Assembly: GCA_937895465.1 (NCBI GenBank)
Contig: CALAYY010000059.1
Location: 1-6,649 of the forward strand
DNA length: 6,649 nucleotides
Direction of reading: 5' to 3'
Origin: an uncultured Clostridia bacterium
GTDB taxonomy: Bacteria; Bacillota; Clostridia; Christensenellales; DUVY01
Positions 1 to 6,124 of this stretch are shown piece by piece. The position numbers were made by a program, and so were the translations under genes. Below the pieces are notes generated by a model. That model saw only the letters and a list, made by a program, of their open reading frames with translations. It did not search any database and had not been told where the DNA came from. Position 1 is the first letter of the stretch, and every line of letters begins with the position of its first letter.

Positions 1-392
1 TAATCTTTCTCTCTTTACAGCTATTTTTACAGCTCCATATCTTAAACAATTGAAAAATCTTACTCTTGATTTTCTAGGTATTATATATGTTGGTCTATAT
101 ATGTTTTCACTGGGTAAATTAAACATTATTATATCCGCTTTAGGAGTGTCTTTGAAGGCATCTAATATTATTTTCTCATAGCCATCAACATAATGGACAT
201 CCTCGTCAGCAAATAGACATATATCACCTGTGGCTCTCATGAGGGCGTTATTACGGCTTAATCCTACTCCTCTTTCATTAAAAGACAAAAACTTAATTTT
301 GCTGCCTTTATATTCAAATTCTGAATATTGATTTTTTCAACAAGATTATGGTCTTTTTGGTGCATCGTAGCTACCAGCACTTCTAACTTCAT
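1..392 (-). pseudogene. Family-2 glycosyltransferase, frameshifted by an internal deletion and cut by the window edge
   Basis: Read from ATG at 392, the product begins MKLEVLVATMHQKDH, a typical start for a small GT2 (GT-A fold) glycosyltransferase of polysaccharide clusters. This frame stops at TAG 264-266 after 42 codons. From base 330 to base 1 a different frame carries the rest of the same protein: FEYKG, then FLSFNERGVGLSRNNALMRA, then the acidic metal/nucleotide-sugar motif FADEDV and the downstream segment MFNLPSENIYRPTY. That frame is closed upstream by TGA at 337-339, so it has no start of its own. The two halves meet near 320-330, and from recall of the family about 15-20 residues that normally sit between NIQ and EFEYKG are absent. 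An AGGAG ribosome binding site overlaps the stop codon of the preceding glycosyltransferase, 10 bases upstream. The family call is confident; that the gene is dead rests on the frameshift being real and not a sequencing or assembly error. Confidence 0.85.
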
Positions 393-402
393 TATTTTTC
401 TC

Positions 403-1575
403 CTAATTCAAGAAGTTTTTAATTAGTTCTACTATTTGCGGATAGGCATTTTTTCTGTCAAACTTTTCCTCTGCTAGTTTTCTGTTATTAGTTCCCATTT
501 CTTTTCTTAGAACATCATTAGTATATAAATGAACGATTGCCTCAACTATGCCTTCTACATCGTCATTATTACAATTAACGCCCGCATGGTACTCATTCAG
601 CAGTGATTGATATTCCTCACTTCTTTGAGTATTTATTACTGGCAATCCAGCAGCTGCATAATCAGCAACCTTATTGATGATACTGGATACAGAAGCAGCT
701 ACTATAGGATTTACCGCTATATCGCATTGGCAAAGTCTACTTACCATCTCATTATAAGCCAACCTGCCTGTAAACTCATTATAGACCCCTTTCTTTTGGG
801 CATATTCTTCAAAAATACCTTTCAAAGGGCCATTTCCCATAACAACAAATTTTATGTTGTCAATTCCTTTTTCTTTTAGTCTGGCTAAAGCATCTGTAAT
901 AACATTAATATTATAGCTTGTGCCCAAAGTTCCTATATAAGCTATCCATATCTCATTTTCAGGCTTATTTTGATATTGAAAGTCTATTTTATATTTATCG
1001 AATGTATCAAGCTCCGTTCCCAAGAAAACACTTAACCCTTTAGCATTTTTTTTGTTTACAGATAGACCTCTATCTTTGTAAGTTTCGGATACTTTATTTG
1101 CCATAATCTTAAAAGGCAAAAATACCAGATCGCTCAATAAAGGGATATTGAAAGCCATTTTGAAAGCTTCCGGCCATAGATCTTGAATATCAATAATAAA
1201 AGGAATATTGTTCTTCTTGCAATAATTACTTGCGACTAGCCCAACATCAAAACTTGGTACTGAACAATATAATAAATCAGGCTTTTTTCTTGTTTTTAAA
1301 TACTTTTTCAAGTTTCTACTAAGTATATAATGGCTATAAAACCGTTTCAAAGTAACATTTTTCCGGTAACCCGGTTCATCAAGGAATGTCACTGTATAAT
1401 TGTTTTCTGTAATAAATTTTTCATTTCGATGCTTCTTTTCAGCATGTTGAAAATTACTAGTAATTATCTCTACATTATAATCTGATAATAAATTCGAAAG
1501 ATAAGTGAATCTACTGTTTCCATTTTCTCTTTGCAATCTCAAATATTGTGTTATTATTACTATGTCTTTTTTCAT
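403..1575 (-). CDS. Family-4 glycosyltransferase (WbuB/WcaI-like), possibly with an internal gap
   Basis: A 390-residue GT-B-fold enzyme expected to transfer a sugar from a nucleotide donor to the undecaprenyl-linked repeat unit on the cytoplasmic side. The N-terminal acceptor half starts MKKDIVIITQY and carries FIIDIQDLWPEAF (about 126-138), characteristic of the WbuB/WcaI group. The C-terminal donor half has AYIGTLGTSYNI (212-223), VVMGNGPL (244-251) and SSIINKVADYAAAGLPVINT (297-316). The helix linking the halves looks short: MANK (158-161) runs straight into VSETY (162-166), whereas relatives I recall have roughly ten residues ending in a pattern like AD-x-IVA between them. The frame is kept, so the protein would be full length except for this gap; activity is uncertain. 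The start follows AGGA with long spacing, embedded in the tail of the broken upstream gene. Its TAG stop overlaps the ribosome binding site of the next glycosyltransferase. Confidence 0.9.
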   Translation of the reverse strand: MKKDIVIITQYLRLQRENGNSRFTYLSNLLSDYNVEIITSNFQHAEKKHRNEKFITENNYTVTFLDEPGYRKNVTLKRFYSHYILSRNLKKYLKTRKKPDLLYCSVPSFDVGLVASNYCKKNNIPFIIDIQDLWPEAFKMAFNIPLLSDLVFLPFKIMANKVSETYKDRGLSVNKKNAKGLSVFLGTELDTFDKYKIDFQYQNKPENEIWIAYIGTLGTSYNINVITDALARLKEKGIDNIKFVVMGNGPLKGIFEEYAQKKGVYNEFTGRLAYNEMVSRLCQCDIAVNPIVAASVSSIINKVADYAAAGLPVINTQRSEEYQSLLNEYHAGVNCNNDDVEGIVEAIVHLYTNDVLRKEMGTNNRKLAEEKFDRKNAYPQIVELIKNFLN

Positions 1576-1581
1576 AATGTC

Positions 1582-2129
1582 TTAATTCCTAACATCAAAT
1601 ATTTCATTAAGCCCAATATGCAGGAAAATATTTATTCCCTTAGTTGAGCCTTACTATTACATAGTATATCATAAAATTCCTTTATTCCATATTTTTTACC
1701 TATATAAAAAGAAAATCGCGTATTTGTTACAATTCTCTTTTTGAGTTAGAACAAATCATCTTCCTGGGAGTAATTATATATTCGCCATGTATTAACTCAT
1801 AGCCATTTTCTTTGCCCATTTGGTAATTACATATCTTGATGTAATTACAGATTTTTATTTCGCTTGAGCTCATACAGCCAATTTTCAGCTATACATTGAT
1901 TTTTTATATACTGATTATCTAAGAATAATAATATAACTTCATGTTCTCTTGTATAAAATTCTGAAAATGCTCGAATTAATGCCGTCAGTGCTTAAACAAA
2001 TATTTCTTGTGAAAGATATAGTATTTTCATCTGTGTATTCTATATTTTAGTCTCAAACCCAAAGTAAGCGCAAGAGTGATTATTGGTCATTAGATTTTGT
2101 TTCAAATTGGCAACTAAGATATTTGTCAT
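1582..2129 (-). pseudogene. Multiply disrupted coding remnant between the FemAB-like and GT4 genes
   Basis: This interval has no long ORF but looks like a decayed gene. ATG at 2129 overlaps the TGA of the FemAB-like gene by four bases (ATGA) and has a good AGGAGAG site, so a coupled start is preserved. The first frame reads MTNILVANLKQN, meets TAG at codon 30 and TAA at codon 46, yet between and beyond these stops gives protein-like text (MKILYLSQEIF, then LIRAFSEFYTREHEVILLFL) until TAA at 1845. A second frame from 1873 gives SSSEIKICNY and ENGYELIHGEYIITP up to TAA at 1727. Further pieces occur downstream (KKYGIKEFYDILCN; then LHIGLNEIFDVRN ending at TAA 1582), six bases before the GT4 start. 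The interval is 548 bases, not a multiple of three. By position it was probably a polysaccharide gene, perhaps a glycosyltransferase, but I do not recognise the family. Which fragments truly belong together is inference. Confidence 0.65.
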
Positions 2130-3178
2130 CTTATCTCTCCTATTCTATAAGCGGGGAAAAACCCATTAGTTAAATCAATACTCGGATTATTCGCTAAAGC
2201 ATTGTTTAGTAATTTATCATATACTGATTTATCGAATATCTTCTTTCCTACACAAAATCGATTAAGGCCATTTTTATTAAAACTTTCTTTGAATCTATAC
2301 AATCCACTGTTGGAATCTGAGCCTATTCCGCCGCCTAAATGCATTTTTTTATATCCCTTTTCACAAAAATCACAGGCTACTTTGTATAATAACAAATTCA
2401 TCGGAGCATAGGTCATATATTCTTTTATCGCGCCCGAAAGGTGATAATGGACAAAATTATTATAATAAAGAATAATTGCGGCTCCTATAATTTTTTCATT
2501 CATTTCGGCATAATATATAACTGCGTTATTCATCAAATCAATTCTTATAGAATCATAAAACTCTTTTTCAAAATAATAATAATTGTTTGCATTGTCTCTA
2601 TCCATTGTGTCATTATATATTTCTATAAATGTATCAAATATTTTTGACTCATTTGACATTTTGATAGTAATACCTGATTTTTCTGCTTTCCTTATTACAT
2701 TTCTATTCTTACTTGTAATGTTTTTCCATATGGTTTCCGCATCCTGTATATCCATATGAATAGTGTTGCCTAGTTCAACTACATCATAAATATTTTTTGC
2801 ATTATCGGCATTTTTCAGTAAAGGATGAAATCTTACGAATTCTGATACAATATTATTGCTGACACAGTATTCTGTATATAATTTATTAAGATTAAAAATG
2901 TTTTTTTCTGTTATATTTCCTTCAATTATCCATCCACCGTATCCATAAGGAGTTGCCAAGTCAAAACATTCAAGCTCTCTATCATTAATCCTTCTTTTCA
3001 TAACAACATTGAGAGCTTTCATTTCTTTATAAGAATAATAAAACAACAATGGTTCACCGTCTCCGTGAATTTGAAAAGCCTTAACATATTCCTTTGTGTA
3101 ATAAATATCAGCCAATGAAAAGAGACTTAGCATCTCATTCCACTTTATATCATTGATGTTTATAACCTGTAAACTCAA
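2126..3178 (-). CDS. FemAB/GNAT-like N-acyl- or aminoacyl-transferase
   Basis: A 350-residue soluble protein resembling the FemAB/FemX-like branch of the GNAT superfamily found in polysaccharide clusters. Visible features are the N-terminal half with TPYGYGG (76-82) and FVRFHPLL (114-121), the basic segment NRNVIRKAEKSGI (158-170) typical of this group, a second acyltransferase-like half with EKIIGAAIILYYNN (228-241) and YHLSGA (245-250), YAPMNLLLYKVACDFCEKGY (257-276) and HLGGG (280-284), and an aromatic tail FFPAYR (340-345). It follows the aminotransferase directly, so a reasonable inference is that it acylates or aminoacylates the amino sugar that enzyme makes; peptidoglycan bridge formation, the classical FemAB role, is less likely in this context. 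The start is TTG, chosen because a strong AAGGAG lies seven bases upstream and TTGA overlaps the stop of the preceding gene by four bases. The substrate is not determined by the sequence. Confidence 0.85.
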   Translation of the reverse strand: MSLQVININDIKWNEMLSLFSLADIYYTKEYVKAFQIHGDGEPLLFYYSYKEMKALNVVMKRRINDRELECFDLATPYGYGGWIIEGNITEKNIFNLNKLYTEYCVSNNIVSEFVRFHPLLKNADNAKNIYDVVELGNTIHMDIQDAETIWKNITSKNRNVIRKAEKSGITIKMSNESKIFDTFIEIYNDTMDRDNANNYYYFEKEFYDSIRIDLMNNAVIYYAEMNEKIIGAAIILYYNNFVHYHLSGAIKEYMTYAPMNLLLYKVACDFCEKGYKKMHLGGGIGSDSNSGLYRFKESFNKNGLNRFCVGKKIFDKSVYDKLLNNALANNPSIDLTNGFFPAYRIGEIR

Positions 3179-4194
3179 TTTATTTCTCCTTCTATTACTT
3201 TTATAATTCTTTTCATATCGTTTATATCATATCTTTGATCACAGATTAATGATAATTCTAAATCATAAATATTTGATTGGCAATTCTTTGGCTTTTTCCA
3301 ATGAACTGGACAATATATGCTGTTTTGAATCATTCTATTTCTTAAGTTATCTCTTTCTGCTTTATTTCTAAGCATTATAGGAACAAAAAGCGGGCAATCT
3401 TCCTCTGACAATTCAAATAATGTGTCAACCTCCATTTTTTTTAATTGCTTATGCAAAAAGCTAGCATTTCTCTTCCTTAAATTTATCATTACCTCAACAT
3501 TTAAATTCTCAAATACTCTTCTTGAATAATCGTCAATATTTAGTATTCTGTTTTCAGTATCAACATAATCATTAAACTGATTGTATAAGCTCAAAAAATT
3601 TTCTTTGTTGCCAATACCTTTCTTAATATAATTCGCTTTCAAAGCCATTGCTTTCTTTTTAATCATGCAATATTCAATATCTGGAGAACCTTTATCACTT
3701 TCCATAACATTCTTACTTTTGAAAATCGCTCCTCCTGCAATAGTTGGCATCCATTTTCGTATGCTCCCAAAAACATAATCAGCAGAATAATCATTTTTTA
3801 TGAACATAGAATGAGTGTTGTCTTCAATAACAACCTTATTGTTTCTTAAAAATAAACCAATAAAATCATTCATATCACTCTTTTTATACCCAAAATAATT
3901 TGTTGCAAATAAGATATCATAATCATTTATTAGGTTTATATCAAAAATTACCTCATTAGTATCATAATTAACATCATAAAAAAAGACCTCAATGCTTTCC
4001 TCTAAAAATGGCGAAAGCATTGAATTGCAGCAATAAGAAGGGAATAAAACCGTGCGTAAGCCTTGTTTCTTTAGCTCAATTATTATTGCTTTGAGCGCCA
4101 TCCTCCCAAGAAAAAAGTATTCAACTGCTATATTTGTATTGGCTTGAATATTTGGTTCTTCAAGCCAATACTCACTACCTATTTCTTTTATCAT
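3175..4194 (-). CDS. DegT/DnrJ/EryC1-type PLP-dependent aminotransferase
   Basis: A 339-residue fold-type-I PLP enzyme of the DegT/AHBA-synthase type, expected to transfer an amino group to a keto sugar nucleotide. The cofactor region is recognisable: FPSYCCNSML (51-60), the strand VVIEDNTHS (121-129), where D125 and H128 fit the PLP-contacting Asp and neighbouring His, and GSIRKWMPTIAGGA (143-156), where K147 is the likely Schiff-base lysine. The C-terminal part has YCPVHWK (294-300) and the conserved-looking LSLICDQRYD (314-323). Length is slightly short for the family but no segment is obviously lost. It probably acts on the product of an epimerase or dehydratase such as its upstream neighbour, and its own product could be acylated by the downstream FemAB-like protein. 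The ATG at 4194 lies eight bases beyond the ancestral stop of the epimerase (4203). Its ribosome binding site is only a weak AAGAG. Confidence 0.88.
   Translation of the reverse strand: MIKEIGSEYWLEEPNIQANTNIAVEYFFLGRMALKAIIIELKKQGLRTVLFPSYCCNSMLSPFLEESIEVFFYDVNYDTNEVIFDINLINDYDILFATNYFGYKKSDMNDFIGLFLRNNKVVIEDNTHSMFIKNDYSADYVFGSIRKWMPTIAGGAIFKSKNVMESDKGSPDIEYCMIKKKAMALKANYIKKGIGNKENFLSLYNQFNDYVDTENRILNIDDYSRRVFENLNVEVMINLRKRNASFLHKQLKKMEVDTLFELSEEDCPLFVPIMLRNKAERDNLRNRMIQNSIYCPVHWKKPKNCQSNIYDLELSLICDQRYDINDMKRIIKVIEGEIN
3186..3191 (-). promoter_or_regulatory. Strong ribosome binding site fixing a TTG start
   Basis: AAGGAG sits seven bases before TTG 3176-3178 and inside the last codons of the aminotransferase. 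The TTGA overlap of start and stop gives tight translational coupling between aminotransferase and FemAB-like transferase, and settles the TTG as the start. Confidence 0.8.
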
Positions 4195-4202
4195 TTCGAT
4201 TT

Positions 4203-4277
4203 TTACTCTTTAACATTTCGTAGTTCCTTAAATCTGTCAAATTGCATCTCATATTTATAGTCCTCGAAAAGTTTGAT
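4203..4277 (-). pseudogene. Out-of-frame original C-terminus of the epimerase
   Basis: In a frame different from the annotated epimerase, this segment encodes LFEDYKYEMQ followed by FDRFKELRNVKE and ends in TAA 4203-4205, eight bases before the aminotransferase ATG. It matches the acidic/basic helical tail usual for this epimerase family. The same frame is closed by TAA just upstream of 4277, so it cannot be translated alone. It marks the far side of the deletion and shows that the gene once ended at 4203 and not at 4255. Confidence 0.75.
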
Positions 4278-5151
4278 CCATTAAAAAACCGCCGCCACTA
4301 ACACCAGGTTGATAAACGATTTTCGAAGGATTATCTTTGGGCGAGAATACTTTTATGATAGCCTCACATTGTTGTTGCAAAGTGACTGGAATACCCGTTC
4401 CAACATTATAAAAACCTCCTTCCCTATCGGCTATTACGGCCTTACATATCATTTGTGCGCAATCATATACATGAACCATATCTTTAGCATAATTTGGATC
4501 TCCCCAGATTTCTAGCGGCTGACTATTAATTGCATTATTTATTGCTTTATATAATGGGCGCATAGTTTTGACGCCATTCGGGAAGTAATACTGATACGGA
4601 CTATACTCATAAATAGTAGGAAATCTAAATACAAATTTCTTCAAACCGTATTCTTGTTTATAATGCTCCAAAAGTTCCAATGCCGTATTCTTAGAGATTA
4701 CATATACAGCATGATCGCCTTTGTAATCAAAAAATGGAGGTAAATCTGGTTTTAACACAACCCCGGGTTTAGCATATAAAGATATATCAAACACCGTTGT
4801 AGAATATAATATTCTATCTGCTTTTACTTTTCTGCAATATTCCAGAACATTATAAGTACCCATAATATTGGTATTGAGATACAAACCTCCGTTATACTTG
4901 TTCATATAGGAAGGAATTACTGCGGATAACATAATAACTGCATATATATCATCCTTAGGCAATTTATGAAAGGCTGATGGATCTGTAATATCCACATCAA
5001 AATATTTTACATCGAACTGATCAAAAACCTTTGTTTTTCTTCTGCCTGAAGCTATAACTTCATATTCTGAATTATTAAAGAATTCTGAAGCATATTTTAC
5101 TAAATATGAACCGACATTACCTGAAGCACCGAATATAATAATTTTTTTCAT
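4255..5151 (-). CDS. NAD-dependent nucleotide-sugar epimerase/dehydratase, C-terminus replaced after a frameshift
   Basis: An extended short-chain dehydrogenase/reductase acting on a nucleotide sugar. The Rossmann motif GASGNVG is at 8-14, the catalytic Y-x-x-x-K is Y150/K154 in VYVISKN, and substrate-domain motifs include FRFPTIYEYSPY (175-186), EIWGDPNYAKDMVHVYD (214-230) and GGFYNVGTGIPVTL (245-258). The start is well placed: ATG directly follows the TAA of the sugar transferase and has an AAGGAG site. The last residues are wrong for the family: after GGGFLMD the frame reads QTFRGL and stops at 4255. The expected end (IKLFEDYKYEMQ, then FDRFKELRNVKE) is found in another frame from 4277 to TAA at 4203. 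A short deletion has therefore joined the two, removing the segment that normally holds the ELGY-x-P-type motif. Core catalytic residues remain, so partial activity is possible; proper C-terminal folding is doubtful. The sugar substrate cannot be stated. Confidence 0.87.
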   Translation of the reverse strand: MKKIIIFGASGNVGSYLVKYASEFFNNSEYEVIASGRRKTKVFDQFDVKYFDVDITDPSAFHKLPKDDIYAVIMLSAVIPSYMNKYNGGLYLNTNIMGTYNVLEYCRKVKADRILYSTTVFDISLYAKPGVVLKPDLPPFFDYKGDHAVYVISKNTALELLEHYKQEYGLKKFVFRFPTIYEYSPYQYYFPNGVKTMRPLYKAINNAINSQPLEIWGDPNYAKDMVHVYDCAQMICKAVIADREGGFYNVGTGIPVTLQQQCEAIIKVFSPKDNPSKIVYQPGVSGGGFLMDQTFRGL

Positions 5152-5793
5152 TTACTCTCTCCTTAGGATATTATTTTTTTCTAATTCTTGCTTTCTTAAA
5201 ACATGAAAAGCTATAGGCTTTTCTTCAGCTTGTCCAATATCGTCATGTTTCAATACTTTTTTCACGGTCTTAAACAGAATCTTAATGTCGTTTATCAATG
5301 ATATATTCCTGATATACTCAAGATCATACTCAAACCTTTGTTCCCATGAAAGCGAATTCCTTCCTTTTACTTGAGCTAATCCCGTCAATCCCGGTCTAAC
5401 ATCATGTCTGTGCTTTTCTTTTTCATTATAATATGGCAAATACAATACTGATAACGGTCTAGGTCCCACTAATGACATGTGTCCTACAAAAACATTTAAC
5501 AGACTTAATAATTCATCTATACTTGTAGCTCTTAGGAATTTACCATATTTATTGAGCCGTTTAGTATCGTTGACCCAATTACCATTTTCTTCTTTTAAAT
5601 TAAGCATAGTTCTGAATTTAATCAGTTTAAATATCTTTTCATTTTTCCCTGGTCGCGGATGCAAAAAGAAAGGATTTCCTCTCATAAAAATTGCGCCAGT
5701 AATAGAGCAAATAATGAATAAGGGTAACAAAATAATAATTCCCATTCCCGACAAAACTATATCGAAAAATCTCTTAAAAAACTTCCTATACAT
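5152..5793 (-). CDS. Undecaprenyl-phosphate sugar-phosphate transferase (initiating enzyme)
   Basis: A 213-residue member of the bacterial sugar transferase (PF02397, small monotopic PglC-like) family. It moves a sugar phosphate from a nucleotide sugar to undecaprenyl phosphate at the inner face of the membrane, the first step of repeat-unit synthesis. The hydrophobic membrane helix spans roughly 11-36 after the basic MYRKFFKRFFD start. Conserved stretches follow in order: PRPGKNEKIFKLIKFRTM (46-63), SIDEL (91-95) with the catalytic Asp-Glu pair D93/E94, SLVGPRP (107-113), RHDVRPGLTGLAQVKGRN (129-146) and FEYDLEYIRNISL (154-166). Length is normal and no key residue is missing, so it looks intact, unlike several genes downstream. 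The start has AAAGGAG (5802-5808) eight bases upstream. Its TAA is immediately followed by the ATG of the epimerase. It is the first complete gene of the operon driven from 6078-6106. The specific sugar is not readable from the sequence. Confidence 0.93.
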   Translation of the reverse strand: MYRKFFKRFFDIVLSGMGIIILLPLFIICSITGAIFMRGNPFFLHPRPGKNEKIFKLIKFRTMLNLKEENGNWVNDTKRLNKYGKFLRATSIDELLSLLNVFVGHMSLVGPRPLSVLYLPYYNEKEKHRHDVRPGLTGLAQVKGRNSLSWEQRFEYDLEYIRNISLINDIKILFKTVKKVLKHDDIGQAEEKPIAFHVLRKQELEKNNILRRE

Positions 5794-5867
5794 CAGAAAA
5801 GCTCCTTTACCAATGCTATTCCGCTTGCTGCTATGTCAAATAATCTTTTAACAACCTTTCTGTACAT
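5793..5867 (-). pseudogene. N-terminal stub of a second sugar transferase
   Basis: A 24-codon frame reads MYRKVVKRLFDIAASGIALV and then KELF before TGA. Its first 20 residues align position by position with the start of the complete enzyme next door (MYRKFFKRFFDIVLSGMGII), though the codons differ considerably. It is therefore the head of a diverged paralogue and not a fresh duplication. The last codons fall in the ribosome binding site of the intact gene, and the TGA overlaps that gene's ATG by one base (TGATG). No convincing ribosome binding site precedes its own ATG. I interpret it as what remains of an earlier initiating transferase after the rest was lost or replaced; a translated short leader is possible but less likely. 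Confidence 0.72.
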
Positions 5868-5886
5868 TCTCTATCTTATGCCTTTC

Positions 5887-5905
5887 GGATAATTCCGCAT
5901 TATCC
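5887..5905 (-). repeat. Small perfect hairpin in the operon leader
   Basis: Seven-base arms GGATAAT and ATTATCC enclose a five-base loop. In the leader RNA this forms a short stem-loop just upstream of the sugar-transferase stub. No U-run follows, so it is not an intrinsic terminator. Its role is unknown. Confidence 0.5.
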
Positions 5906-5917
5906 CCTATCATATTT

Positions 5918-5970
5918 TGTCTGTCTAAGCCATAATTAATTAACGCTAATGATGTTTAATTAGACAGACA
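5918..5970 (-). repeat. 11-bp inverted repeat in the operon leader
   Basis: TGTCTGTCTAA (5918-5928) and its exact complement TTAGACAGACA (5960-5970) are separated by 31 bases. The interior contains a further AATTAA/TTAATT pairing (5938-5943 with 5956-5961, sharing two bases with the outer stem), so the RNA could form a long, partly interrupted hairpin. There is no T-run on the downstream side in the transcribed direction. It may be an RNA regulatory element or a protein-binding palindrome; neither can be shown from sequence alone. Confidence 0.6.
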
Positions 5971-5995
5971 TGGTAATATTGCAAAAGAACGAAAT

Positions 5996-6056
5996 AAAAA
6001 TACTAGCACTCTCGGATGCCTTTGAAATAGATTATTAAATATATTTCAGTATTTTT
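5996..6056 (-). promoter_or_regulatory. Nested inverted repeats in the early leader, possible folded RNA
   Basis: Nine-base arms AAAAATACT (5996-6004) and AGTATTTTT (6048-6056) are exact complements and enclose 43 bases. Inside lies a second pair, GAAATA and TATTTC, and a weaker GGCAT/GTGCT stem with two wobble pairs, so the RNA could fold as a three-way junction closed by the outer stem. The downstream arm is U-rich (AGUAUUUUU in the RNA), which would allow an attenuator-like switch, but the stems are AU-rich and weak. I do not recognise any known riboswitch class. Confidence 0.35.
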
Positions 6057-6077
6057 CCGCTCATTTTCTCAAGAGAA

Positions 6078-6106
6078 ATTATAACACAATGTCATCCCAA
6101 TTACAA
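6078..6106 (-). promoter_or_regulatory. Sigma-70/SigA-type promoter for the polysaccharide operon
   Basis: On the minus strand a perfect -10 TATAAT (6078-6083) is preceded by TG in the extended -10 position (TGTTATAAT). It lies 17 bases from a -35-like TTGTAA (6101-6106), four of six consensus matches. Transcription would begin near 6070 and give an untranslated leader of about 275 bases before the intact sugar transferase. It starts just after the end of the LRR gene and points into the operon, so the operon need not depend on read-through from the LRR gene. Confidence 0.7.
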
Positions 6107-6124
6107 GTAACATAGGGTTCAATG

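Larger units (their letters stand above)
5868..6124. other. Intergenic leader region without a gene
   Basis: Between the LRR stop and the sugar-transferase stub I see no protein-like frame on either strand. It holds the promoter and the three inverted repeats listed separately. No clear terminator for the LRR gene is present; a six-base stem (TAACAT/ATGTTA, 6108-6127) overlaps its stop codon but has no following T-run. Confidence 0.6.

Noticed and set aside
1582..2129. Small separate genes (for example a 48-codon ORF from 1873) in the broken interval.
   Set aside because: They lack ribosome binding sites and the fragments lie head-to-tail in changing frames, which fits one disrupted gene better than several tiny ones.
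5477..5851. A 124-codon plus-strand ORF opposite the sugar transferase.
   Set aside because: It is antisense to a clearly recognisable enzyme, has no ribosome binding site or family resemblance, and is explained as a shadow. The same holds for plus-strand ORFs at 607-879, 2202-2411, 2441-2647, 4309-4515 and 6234-6467.
5918..5970. Inverted repeats as the ends of an invertible promoter for phase variation.
   Set aside because: The arms are only 11 bp, the interior is 31 bp with no promoter-like pair in either direction, and no recombinase gene is visible in the window.
6066..6077. TTCTC-AA-GAGAA inverted repeat at the expected transcription start, as an operator.
   Set aside because: Five-base arms in AT-rich sequence arise easily by chance and there is no second copy or known consensus.
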